Assembly: GCA_934667095.1 (NCBI GenBank) | Contig: CAKULE010000001.1 | Span: forward strand, 1 to 64,000 | Direction: 5' to 3' | Source of the DNA: an uncultured Oscillospiraceae bacterium | GTDB lineage: Bacteria > Bacillota > Clostridia > Oscillospirales > Oscillospiraceae | Length of the DNA stretch: 64,000 nucleotides | In this document: positions 24,465 to 32,439 of the stretch, in pieces | How the letters are laid out: each line of letters opens with the position of its first letter | Position numbering within the stretch: position 1 is the stretch's first letter | Position numbers and translations under genes: made by a program | Notes under the pieces: generated by a model | What the model saw: the letters and a program-made list of their open reading frames with translations, nothing else | The model's database searches: none | Told to the model about the DNA's origin: nothing

Positions 24465-25430
24465 TTGAACAATACGCTGTACATCGTGGTCCCCTGCTAT
24501 AACGAGCAGGAGGTCCTGCCCGAGACGGCCCGCCGCCTGCGGGAAAAGCTGGAGCAGCTGATGGATGCCGGCAGGATCAGCCGGGACAGCCGGGTGCTCT
24601 TTGTCAACGACGGCTCCAAGGACGACACTTGGGCGATCATCTCCCGGCTCCACGGGGAGTGCCCCCTGTTCTGCGGGGTGGACCTCAGCCGCAACCGGGG
24701 CCACCAGAACGCCCTGCTGGCCGGGCTGATGACCGCCAAGGACCGGGCGGACATGGCCATTTCCATGGACGCCGACCTTCAGGACGATGTGGACGTGGTG
24801 GACGCCATGGTGGATAAGTATCTGGATGGGTGCGACATCGTCTACGGTGTGCGCTCCTCCCGGAAGAAGGACACCTTCTTCAAACGCTTCACCGCCGAGG
24901 CATTCTACCGCCTGATGAACAGGCTGGGGGCGGAGACCGTGTTCAACCACGCGGACTACCGCTTGATGTCCCGCCGGGCGCTGGAGGGCCTTGCCCAGTT
25001 CCGGGAGGTCAACCTCTTCCTCCGGGGCATCGTGCCCATGATCGGCTACCGCTCCGACACGGTGGAGTACGAGCGGGGGGAGCGCTTCGCCGGCGAGAGC
25101 AAGTACCCCCTGAAAAAGATGCTGGCCTTCGCCATGGAGGGCATCACCTCCCTGTCGGTGAAGCCCCTGCGGATGATCACGGCCCTGGGGTGCGGGGTGT
25201 TTCTCGTGTCCGTCGTCATGATCATCTACAACATCATCCGCTGGGCCTGCGGGGCCACGGTGGCGGGGTGGGCGTCCCTGTCCTGCTCCGTGTGGTTCCT
25301 GGGCGGGCTGATCCTGCTGTGCCTGGGCGTGGTGGGCGAGTACGTGGGCAAGCTGTATCTGGAGAGCAAGGACCGCCCCCGGTATATCATCCGTGAGGTG
25401 CTGGAGGATACCGATGAAAAAGCTGATTGA
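24465..25430 (+). CDS. Family 2 glycosyltransferase, GtrB / DPM1 type
   Basis: 321 aa. LYIVVPCYNEQEVLPET opens a GT-A fold, with DDGSKDDT-like VNDGSKDDT and MDADLQDD providing nucleotide and metal binding. Two C-terminal membrane helices (about 235-260 and 270-295) fit the polyprenyl-phosphate hexosyltransferases such as GtrB. It starts with TTG behind GAGGTG. The 17-bp overlap with a GtrA gene supports a lipid-linked sugar donor pathway for wall or polymer decoration. Confidence 0.9.
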   Translation: MNNTLYIVVPCYNEQEVLPETARRLREKLEQLMDAGRISRDSRVLFVNDGSKDDTWAIISRLHGECPLFCGVDLSRNRGHQNALLAGLMTAKDRADMAISMDADLQDDVDVVDAMVDKYLDGCDIVYGVRSSRKKDTFFKRFTAEAFYRLMNRLGAETVFNHADYRLMSRRALEGLAQFREVNLFLRGIVPMIGYRSDTVEYERGERFAGESKYPLKKMLAFAMEGITSLSVKPLRMITALGCGVFLVSVVMIIYNIIRWACGATVAGWASLSCSVWFLGGLILLCLGVVGEYVGKLYLESKDRPRYIIREVLEDTDEKAD

Positions 25431-25839
25431 CCTCTACCGGAAGCACAAGGAGATCGTCAACTACCTGATCGTGGGGGTGCTCACCACGGTGGTGAGCCTT
25501 TTGGTGTACTACGGCCTGACCCTCACGGTGCTGGACCCGGAGAAGGCGGTGCAGCTGCAGGCGGCCAACGTGATCTCGTGGATCGCCGCGGTGGTGTTCG
25601 CCTACTTTACCAACCGCCGCTTCGTGTTTGAGAGCCGCAGCCAGAACATGCTGAAGGAGGCCGCGGCCTTCTTCGCCGCCCGGCTGTCCACGCTGGTGCT
25701 GGACATGGCCCTCATGTTCCTGCTGGTGACGCTGCTGAAGTGCAACGACAAGATCGCAAAGCTGGTGGTACAGGCGGCCGTGATCGTGGCCAACTATGTG
25801 CTGAGCAAGTTTCTGGTGTTCAAAAAGAAGGAAAAATAA
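25414..25839 (+). CDS. GtrA-family membrane protein
   Basis: 141 aa with four membrane segments. IVNYLIVGVLTTVVSLLVYY and AYFTNRRFVFES are the GtrA signatures. GtrA proteins are thought to flip polyprenyl-phosphate-linked sugars made by the GtrB partner. ATG 25414 lies inside the 3' end of that gene, so translation is probably coupled. Confidence 0.9.
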   Translation: MKKLIDLYRKHKEIVNYLIVGVLTTVVSLLVYYGLTLTVLDPEKAVQLQAANVISWIAAVVFAYFTNRRFVFESRSQNMLKEAAAFFAARLSTLVLDMALMFLLVTLLKCNDKIAKLVVQAAVIVANYVLSKFLVFKKKEK

Positions 25840-25876
25840 AAAAGGATGCGGGCCACACGGTCCGCATCCTTTTTAT
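25838..25876 (+). terminator. Terminator of gtrB-gtrA
   Basis: AAGGATGCGG (25842-25851) pairs with CCGCATCCTT (25862-25871), flanked by A6 on the left and TTTTT on the right. Confidence 0.88.
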
Positions 25877-25896
25877 TGCTAAAATGTCTCACAGAG

Positions 25897-26032
25897 TTCG
25901 CCGCCGCAGCGGCGAAAAAATTCAGATCTGTTTTCCACCGCGACATGCGCGGGGCGGAAAACACTGCTCAGGCCGCAAGTGTGCGCGTCGGCCTGCATCC
26001 TGACCGCAAAAAACGTTCCTCAGTTTTTTGCG
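25897..26032. repeat. Cluster of four perfect stem-loops (REP-like element)
   Basis: Within 136 bases: TTCGCCGC/GCGGCGAA (25897-25916), GTTTTCC with inner CCGCG / CGCGG and GGAAAAC (25930-25962), CAGGCCG/CGGCCTG (25969-25995), and CGCAAAAAAC/GTTTTTTGCG (26005-26032). No reading frame crosses it convincingly. The last hairpin may end pyc transcripts. The word GAAAACACT here resembles GCAAAACACT in the repeat at the window start. Confidence 0.7.
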
Positions 26033-26035
26033 CAT

Positions 26036-29000
26036 TTATTTGACCTTGATGGTCATCAGCAGCTCGCCGGCCTTGACGCTGGCACCGTCGCTTACCAGCA
26101 CCTTGTCCACCACGCCGGCCATGCGGGCCACCACAGAGGTCTCCATCTTCATGGCCTCGATGACGGCGAGGACCTGATTCTCCTCCACGGTGTCGCCGGG
26201 CTTCACGTTGATCTTGGACACCATGCCCGGGATGGAGGAGCCCACCTGACTCTTGTCCTCCGGGTCGGCCATGACCACGGTGCGGCCCTTGACCTGCGCG
26301 TTCTTGTCGGGCACGGCCACCTCACGGCGCATACCGTTCAGCTCGAAGTTCACGGTGCGGGTGCCATCATCGTTCTGGTCGCCGAGGCCCAGATACTTGA
26401 TGACCAGTGTCTTGCCATCCTCAATGTTGATCTTGTTGCTCTCGCCAAGGGCCATTCCGTTGAAGAACACATGGCTGCCCATACGCATGATGTAGCCATA
26501 TTCCTTGCGGTGCTTCCGGTAGTCCTTGTAGACCTTGGGGAACAGGCAGTAGGAGATCATGGCCCGGCGGTTGATGAGCTGACCGCCCATGAAGGGCTCC
26601 ATCTCGGCCCGGACCTTCTCGAAGTCCACGGGCTCCAGCAGCTCGCCGGGGCGGCAGGTGATGGGGGCCTCGCCCTTGAGCACCACCTCCTGCAGGCCCT
26701 CCGGCTGGAAGCCCCACGCGGGCTGACCCATCATGCCCTTGAAGTAGGACACCACAGAGTCCGGGAAGGAGAGGTTCTTGCCCTTTTCCACGATGTTCTC
26801 GGGGGTCAGGTCGTTCTGCACCATGAAGATGGCCAGGTCGCCCACCATCTTGGAGGAGGGAGTCACCTTCACGATGTCGCCCAGCATCTCGTTGACGGTG
26901 CGGTACATCTCCTTGACCTCCTCGAAGCGGGGGCCGAGGCCCAGAGAGACCACCTGCGGATACAGGTTGGTGTACTGGCCGCCGGGGATCTCGTAGCGGT
27001 AGATGTCGGTGGTGGGGCTGCGCAGACCCTCGTCGAAGTTGCGGTAGCGCAGGCGCACGTCGGCCCAGTAGTTGTCCAGCCGCTGGATTTCCTGCAGGTC
27101 CAGCCCGGTGTCCCGCTCCTGACCCTCCAGCGCGGCCACCACGGCAGAGAGGGAGGGCTGGCTGGTGAGGGAGGACATAGACGCGGTGGCGCAGTCCACG
27201 ATGTCGACCCCGGCCTCGGCGGCCATGAGGTAGGCGGCCACCTGGTTGCCGGTGGTGTCGTGGGTGTGGAGGTGGATGGGCAGGCCCACCTCCTGCTTCA
27301 GGGCGGCGACCAGCTTCTTGGCGGCGTAGGGCTTCAGCAGGCCGGACATATCCTTGATGCAGAGGGTGTGGGCACCGCGGCGCTCCAGCTCCTTGGCCAT
27401 GTCCACGTAGTATTTCAGGGTGTACTTATCCCGCTTGGGGTCCAGAATGTCGCCGGTGTAGCAGACGGTGGCTTCCAGCAGCTTGCCCTGGTTCAGCACC
27501 TCGTCCATGGCCACCTCCATGCCGGGCAGCCAGTTGAGGGAGTCGAACACGCGGAAGATGTCGATGCCGGACTTGGCAGACTCCCGGACGAACTCCCGCA
27601 CCAGATTGTCGGGGAAGTTGGAATAGCCCACCATGTTGGAGCCGCGCAGCAGCATCTGGAAGGGAATGTTGGGGATCTGCTTGCGCAGCAGGTCCAGCCG
27701 CTCCCAGGGGGACTCGTGGAGGAAGCGGTAGGCGGAGTCGAAGGTGGCGCCGCCCCACATCTCCAGCGAGAAGCAGTCGTTGAGGATCTCGGCCACGCCG
27801 TCGGCGCCCTTGACGAGGTCGCGGGTACGCATCCGGGTGGAGAGCAGGGACTGGTGGGCGTCCCGCATGGTGGTGTCGGTGATGAGCAGCTTCTTCTGTT
27901 CCAGTACCCACTTTTTCACCGCCTCGGGGCCTTCGGAGTCCAGCAGCTGCTTCAGGCCGTGGAGAGGCTTGCCCATGGGCTCGGGGAAGCGGGGAGTGTC
28001 GTACTGGCGGCGCTCGGTATCGGGATTGTCCACCTGGATCTGGGCGATGTACTTCAGCACTTTGGTGGCGCGGTCGCGGCCGACCTCGATGTCGAAGAGC
28101 TCCGGGGTGTCGTCAATGAACTTGGTGTGGCACGCACCGGCCCGGAAGGTGGGGTGGGTCAGAATGTTGGTGACAAAGGGAATGTTGGTCTTGACGCCGC
28201 GGATGTGTTCCTCGTTGATGGCGCGCACCGCCCGGCGGCAGACCCCCTCGAAGGTGTTGTCCCAGCAGGTGACCTTTACCAGCAGGGAGTCATAGTAGGG
28301 GGAGATCACCGTACCCGCGGCGGCGTTGCCGCCGTCCAGCCGGACGCCGAAGCCGCCGCCGGAACGGTAGGCGGTGATCCGGCCGGTGTCAGGGGCGAAG
28401 CTGTTGGCGGGATCCTCGGTGGTCACGCGGCACTGGATGGCGTAGCCGTTGATGTGCAGGTCGTCCTGACTGCTCAGGCCGATGCGGGGGTCGGACAGGG
28501 GGTAGCCCTCGGCCACCAGGATCTGGGCCCGCACCAGGTCGATGCCGGTGACCACCTCGGTGACGGTATGCTCCACCTGAATACGGGGGTTCATCTCGAT
28601 GAAGTAGTGGCGGCCGGTGGACTGGTCCACCAGGAACTCCACGGTGCCGGCGTTGACGTAGCCCACGTGCTTGGCGATCTTCACGGCGTCAGCCCGCAGG
28701 GCTTCCACCGTGGCTTTGGGCACGGACCACGCGGGGGCGTACTCCACCACCTTCTGGTAGCGGCGCTGGAGAGAGCAGTCACGCTCGCCCAGATGCATCA
28801 CGTTGCCGTGCTCGTCGGCGAGGATCTGGACCTCGATGTGTTTGGGCTGCACGAGGAACTTCTCGATAAAGATGTCCTCATTGCCGAAGGCCTTGCGGGC
28901 CTCGTTCTTCACCAGCACGAACTCCCGGCGGACATCCTCCTCGCTGTCGCAGCGGCGCATGCCGCGGCCGCCGCCGCCGGCGGCAGCCTTCAGGATGATG

Positions 29001-29473
29001 GGGAAGCCGTACTCTACTGCCTTCTCCACCGCCTCGTCCGCATCCTTCAGGGGAGTGGTGGAGCCGGGGATGATGGGCACGCCGCAGGCGATAGCAGTGG
29101 CCTTGGCGGCCAGCTTATCGCCCATCTGGGCCAGCACGTGGGAGGGAGGACCAACGAACTTGATGCCGCTCTCCTCACAGGCGCGGGCGAAGTCGGCGTT
29201 TTCGGACAGGAAGCCGTAGCCCGGGTGGATGGCGCTGACGCCCCGGCGGCGGGCAAGGTCGATGATGGCGGGAATGTCCAGATAGGCGCCCAGCGGGGAC
29301 TTGTTTTCCCCGATGAGATAGGCCTCATCGGCCTTGGTACGGAACAGACTGTTGGTGTCCTCATTGGAGTACATGGCCACCGTGTGCAGGCCCAGATCGT
29401 AGCAGGCCCGGAAAATACGGATGGCGATCTCTCCCCGGTTGGCGGCAAGGACTTTGGAAAATTCGACTGCCAA
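26036..29473 (-). CDS. pyc: Pyruvate carboxylase
   Basis: 1145 aa, same length as Bacillus PycA. Order: biotin carboxylase (AANRGEIAIRIFRAC at the start, ATP-grasp loop GGGGRGMR), carboxyltransferase (TMRDAHQSLLSTRMRT, metal and pyruvate site), allosteric linker, and biotinyl domain with EAMKMET (Lys1109). Makes oxaloacetate from pyruvate, bicarbonate and ATP. TTG at 29471-29473 is chosen: AAGGAGGA lies seven bases before it and the protein then begins MAVEFSKVL. An upstream ATG (29521) has no SD. Confidence 0.97.
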   Translation of the reverse strand: MAVEFSKVLAANRGEIAIRIFRACYDLGLHTVAMYSNEDTNSLFRTKADEAYLIGENKSPLGAYLDIPAIIDLARRRGVSAIHPGYGFLSENADFARACEESGIKFVGPPSHVLAQMGDKLAAKATAIACGVPIIPGSTTPLKDADEAVEKAVEYGFPIILKAAAGGGGRGMRRCDSEEDVRREFVLVKNEARKAFGNEDIFIEKFLVQPKHIEVQILADEHGNVMHLGERDCSLQRRYQKVVEYAPAWSVPKATVEALRADAVKIAKHVGYVNAGTVEFLVDQSTGRHYFIEMNPRIQVEHTVTEVVTGIDLVRAQILVAEGYPLSDPRIGLSSQDDLHINGYAIQCRVTTEDPANSFAPDTGRITAYRSGGGFGVRLDGGNAAAGTVISPYYDSLLVKVTCWDNTFEGVCRRAVRAINEEHIRGVKTNIPFVTNILTHPTFRAGACHTKFIDDTPELFDIEVGRDRATKVLKYIAQIQVDNPDTERRQYDTPRFPEPMGKPLHGLKQLLDSEGPEAVKKWVLEQKKLLITDTTMRDAHQSLLSTRMRTRDLVKGADGVAEILNDCFSLEMWGGATFDSAYRFLHESPWERLDLLRKQIPNIPFQMLLRGSNMVGYSNFPDNLVREFVRESAKSGIDIFRVFDSLNWLPGMEVAMDEVLNQGKLLEATVCYTGDILDPKRDKYTLKYYVDMAKELERRGAHTLCIKDMSGLLKPYAAKKLVAALKQEVGLPIHLHTHDTTGNQVAAYLMAAEAGVDIVDCATASMSSLTSQPSLSAVVAALEGQERDTGLDLQEIQRLDNYWADVRLRYRNFDEGLRSPTTDIYRYEIPGGQYTNLYPQVVSLGLGPRFEEVKEMYRTVNEMLGDIVKVTPSSKMVGDLAIFMVQNDLTPENIVEKGKNLSFPDSVVSYFKGMMGQPAWGFQPEGLQEVVLKGEAPITCRPGELLEPVDFEKVRAEMEPFMGGQLINRRAMISYCLFPKVYKDYRKHRKEYGYIMRMGSHVFFNGMALGESNKINIEDGKTLVIKYLGLGDQNDDGTRTVNFELNGMRREVAVPDKNAQVKGRTVVMADPEDKSQVGSSIPGMVSKINVKPGDTVEENQVLAVIEAMKMETSVVARMAGVVDKVLVSDGASVKAGELLMTIKVK

Positions 29474-29553
29474 AGCAAGATCCTCCTTGATAAAATAGCG
29501 TTTTGTTCCCTTTTTCGTCATTCCACTGAAGAATCATTCACATTTCTGATTCC

Positions 29554-29582
29554 ATTATAAGCGTCCGCCGCCTGCTTTTCAA
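29554..29582 (-). promoter_or_regulatory. Promoter of pyc
   Basis: On the minus strand TTGAAA (29577-29582) and TATAAT (29554-29559) are 17 bases apart. Transcription would start near 29547, leaving a 73-base leader. Confidence 0.8.
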
Positions 29583-29622
29583 TGGCGGCAAAGGCGGCGG
29601 CGGAAAAATCGGCGTTCGGGCT

Positions 29623-29637
29623 ATGAAAACGTTTCCT
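29623..29637. promoter_or_regulatory. Candidate cre site (CcpA operator)
   Basis: ATGAAAACGTTTCCT fits every fixed position of the cre consensus WTGNAANCGNWNNCW. It lies about 40 bp upstream of the pyc -35 box and about 58 bp upstream of the recG -35 box, in the divergent region 29474-29753. Confidence 0.5.
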
Positions 29638-29694
29638 TTTTTCGCTTTTTTCGTGTAAAAGGCGGAAGAGCGTCCTGCGCCGCCGGCGGAGCCC

Positions 29695-29723
29695 TTGGCA
29701 GCGGGCTGAAAAAATGGTATACT
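29695..29723 (+). promoter_or_regulatory. Promoter of recG
   Basis: TTGGCA (29695-29700), 17 bases, TATACT (29718-29723), 30 bp before the start codon. Confidence 0.8.
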
Positions 29724-29753
29724 GATTAAATATCACTTTTGGGAGGTGAGCTC

Positions 29754-31820
29754 ATGGCTCCTGACCGTTCCACCCTGTTGACCGATTTGCCCGGCATCGG
29801 CCCCGCCCGGGGGAAAAAGCTGGCGGCGCTGGGGCTCACCCGGCTGGGGGATCTGCAGGAATACTACCCCACCCGCTATGAGGACCGCCGGCGGGTGTGC
29901 GCCGTCATGGAGGCCCCGGCGGATGCGCCCTGCTGCGTGGCGGCCATGGTGGCGGAGACGCCCACCCTCTCCCGGGTGCGCCGGGGGCTGGAGCTGGTGA
30001 AGGCCCGGGCGGTGGACGCCACTGGCACTCTTTATCTCACCTTTTTCAACCAGCCCTACCTGAAAAATGCCCTGCGGCCCGGGGAGACCTATGTTTTTTA
30101 TGGTAAGGTGGAGGCCATGGGCCGCCGTCGGTCCATGACCAACCCGGTGTTCGAGCGGGAGGGGGCGGGGCGGCTGACCGGCTGCATCCTGCCGGTGTAT
30201 CCCCTCACCGCCGGCATCGGGAACAATCTGATGCTTACGCTGGCCCGGACGGCGGTGGACTGCGGCCTGTCCGGGCTGACGGACCCGCTCCCGGCGGAGC
30301 TGCGCCAAGCCCACGCCCTGTGCGGGCTGGAATATGCCCTGCGCAGCGTCCACTTTCCCGCGGACTGGGAGGCGCTGGAGCTGGCCAGGCGGCGGCTGAT
30401 CTTTGAGGAGCTGCTCACTCTCACCTGCGGTATGGCCCTGCTGAAGGAGTGCCGGGAGGAGGGGAGCGGCGCGGTGCTGCGGGCCGACCCGGCGGAGTTC
30501 GAGGGGCTGCTGCCCTTCCCCCCCACGGGGGCCCAGCGCCGGGCCATGGCGGACATCGCCGCCGACCTGACCTCCGGCCGGGTGATGAACCGGCTGGTGC
30601 AGGGAGACGTGGGCTCGGGCAAGACAGCGGTGGCTGCCTTCGGGGTGTGGGCCGCGGCGAAAAACGGCGTGCAGTGCGCCATGATGGCCCCCACAGAGCT
30701 GCTGGCGGAGCAGCACGCCCGGACGCTGGAGGCCCTGCTGGACCCCGCCGGGGTGCGGGTGGCCCTGCTCACCGGCTCGGTAAAGGGGGCAGCCCGGAGG
30801 GCTTTGCTGGCAGCCCTGCGTGCCGGGGAGATCGATCTGCTGGTGGGCACCCATGCTCTGTTCTCTCAGAGGGTGGAGTACCACGATCTGGGTCTGGTCA
30901 TCGCCGACGAGCAGCACCGGTTCGGCGTGGCTCAGCGCGCGGCCTTGGCCGAAAAGGGCGGGGCCCGGCCCCATGTGCTGGTCATGTCCGCCACCCCCAT
31001 CCCCCGGACGTTGGCCCTCATCATTTACGGCGATCTGGACGTGTCCATCATGGACGAGCTGCCCCCCGGGCGTTCCCCGGTGCTCACCTACGTGGTGGGG
31101 GAGGACAAGCGCCAGCGGATGTACGGCTTTGTCCGCAGACAGGTGGCGGCGGGCCGGCAGGTTTATCTGGTGTGCCCCGCGGTGGAGGACGACCCGGAGA
31201 GTGCCGGGGACGGGCCGGAACTGAAATCGGTCACCGCCTACGCCGCCGAGTTGCGGGAGCGGGTGTTTCCCGACCTGCGGGTGGGACTGGTCCACGGCAA
31301 ACTGAAGAGCGCCGAGAAAGAGATGGTCATGGCCGCCTTCGCCGCCGGGAAGCTGGACATTCTGGTGGCCACCACGGTGATCGAGGTGGGGGTAGACGTG
31401 CCCAACGCCTCCCTCATGGTCATCGAGAATGCGGAGCGCTTCGGCCTCAGCCAGCTGCACCAGCTGCGGGGCCGGGTGGGCCGGGGGCAGCACCAGAGCT
31501 ACTGCGTGCTCATGTCCGCCAGCCGGAGCGACACCGCCCGGGAGCGGCTGCGGGTGCTGGCAGGCACCAACGACGGCTTCAAGATCGCTGAGGAGGACCT
31601 GCGCCTGCGGGGCCCCGGCGACTTCTTCGGCCGGCGGCAGCACGGCCTGCCCCGGCTGAAGGTGGCGGACTTCGCCGCCGACGTGGTCCTGCTGCAGGAG
31701 GCCAAGGGGGCGGCGGAGGCCCTGGTGGCTGCCGACCCGGATCTCTCCGTGCCGGAGCACCGCGTTCTGCGCCAGCGGGTGCGGGAAATGTTTGAAATGG
31801 AGGCCGACAGTCTGAACTGA
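29754..31820 (+). CDS. recG: ATP-dependent DNA helicase RecG
   Basis: 688 aa. An N-terminal wedge/OB domain (LPGIGPARGKKLAALGL near the start) is followed by superfamily 2 helicase motifs: GDVGSGKTAVA (Walker A), ADEQHRFGVAQR (DEQH box), MSATPIPRTLAL, and VIEVGVDVPNA with QLRGRVGRGQHQSYC. Reverses stalled replication forks and processes Holliday junctions. ATG 29754 has GGGAGGTGAG directly upstream. Confidence 0.97.
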   Translation: MAPDRSTLLTDLPGIGPARGKKLAALGLTRLGDLQEYYPTRYEDRRRVCAVMEAPADAPCCVAAMVAETPTLSRVRRGLELVKARAVDATGTLYLTFFNQPYLKNALRPGETYVFYGKVEAMGRRRSMTNPVFEREGAGRLTGCILPVYPLTAGIGNNLMLTLARTAVDCGLSGLTDPLPAELRQAHALCGLEYALRSVHFPADWEALELARRRLIFEELLTLTCGMALLKECREEGSGAVLRADPAEFEGLLPFPPTGAQRRAMADIAADLTSGRVMNRLVQGDVGSGKTAVAAFGVWAAAKNGVQCAMMAPTELLAEQHARTLEALLDPAGVRVALLTGSVKGAARRALLAALRAGEIDLLVGTHALFSQRVEYHDLGLVIADEQHRFGVAQRAALAEKGGARPHVLVMSATPIPRTLALIIYGDLDVSIMDELPPGRSPVLTYVVGEDKRQRMYGFVRRQVAAGRQVYLVCPAVEDDPESAGDGPELKSVTAYAAELRERVFPDLRVGLVHGKLKSAEKEMVMAAFAAGKLDILVATTVIEVGVDVPNASLMVIENAERFGLSQLHQLRGRVGRGQHQSYCVLMSASRSDTARERLRVLAGTNDGFKIAEEDLRLRGPGDFFGRRQHGLPRLKVADFAADVVLLQEAKGAAEALVAADPDLSVPEHRVLRQRVREMFEMEADSLN

Positions 31821-31860
31821 GGACGGGCCGGAAAATATGACCTATGAGGTGTGAATGACA

Positions 31861-32424
31861 ATGGTGATTGAAACAGAGCGCTTGCTCCTGCGCCCTTTCC
31901 GGGAGGAGGATGCACAGGACGTGATGGAATATCTGGGAGAGCCGGCGGTGAACTGCTTTGCCAGCATGAGGCTGTTTTCCCTGGCGGAGGCTCAAGCGGA
32001 GATGAGGAAGCGGGCGCAGGAAACAGAATACTGTTTTGCCATCACGCTGAAGGAGGGCGGCAAGGTCATCGGAGAAATCGACGCCTACCCGGAGCAGGGC
32101 GACGCCCACAGCGAAGATTCATCGCGGGACACCTTCAGTCCATGCTGGATGCTAAATGAGGATTACCAAGGGATGGGCTATGCCTATGAGGCAGCTCTCG
32201 CCTTTTTCGATTATCTCTTCCGGGAAAAGGGCGCCCGGCGGATCTACGCCTACACGGAGGACTACAACCTGTCCAGCCAGCACCTGTGCGAGAAGCTGGG
32301 CATGCGCCGGGAGGGCCTGTTTATGGAATTCGTGGCCTTTGTCAACAACCCGGACGGCACACCCCTCTATGAAAATACCATGCAGTACGCCATTTTGAAG
32401 AAGGAGTGGCGGGGATCACATTAA
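31861..32424 (+). CDS. GNAT-family N-acetyltransferase (RimJ/RimL type)
   Basis: 187 aa from ATG 31861 (ATG 31855 is also possible but too close to GAGGTG). IETERLLLRPFREED is the RimJ/RimL opening; the acetyl-CoA loop region reads DYQGMGYAYEAALAFFDYLF, and NLSSQHLCEKLGMRREGLFME is the closing motif. Members acetylate ribosomal protein N-termini, antibiotics or small amines. No neighbour suggests the target. Confidence 0.85.
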   Translation: MVIETERLLLRPFREEDAQDVMEYLGEPAVNCFASMRLFSLAEAQAEMRKRAQETEYCFAITLKEGGKVIGEIDAYPEQGDAHSEDSSRDTFSPCWMLNEDYQGMGYAYEAALAFFDYLFREKGARRIYAYTEDYNLSSQHLCEKLGMRREGLFMEFVAFVNNPDGTPLYENTMQYAILKKEWRGSH

Positions 32425-32439
32425 AAAGGAGCGCTTTGC

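Noticed and set aside
25897..26032. A CRISPR array in the hairpin cluster
   Set aside because: The four hairpins differ in sequence and there are no regularly spaced identical repeats.
25979..29560. A 1193-codon open frame opposite pyc
   Set aside because: Low-complexity His/Leu/Val/Gly composition; pyc on the other strand has all motifs, an SD and a promoter.
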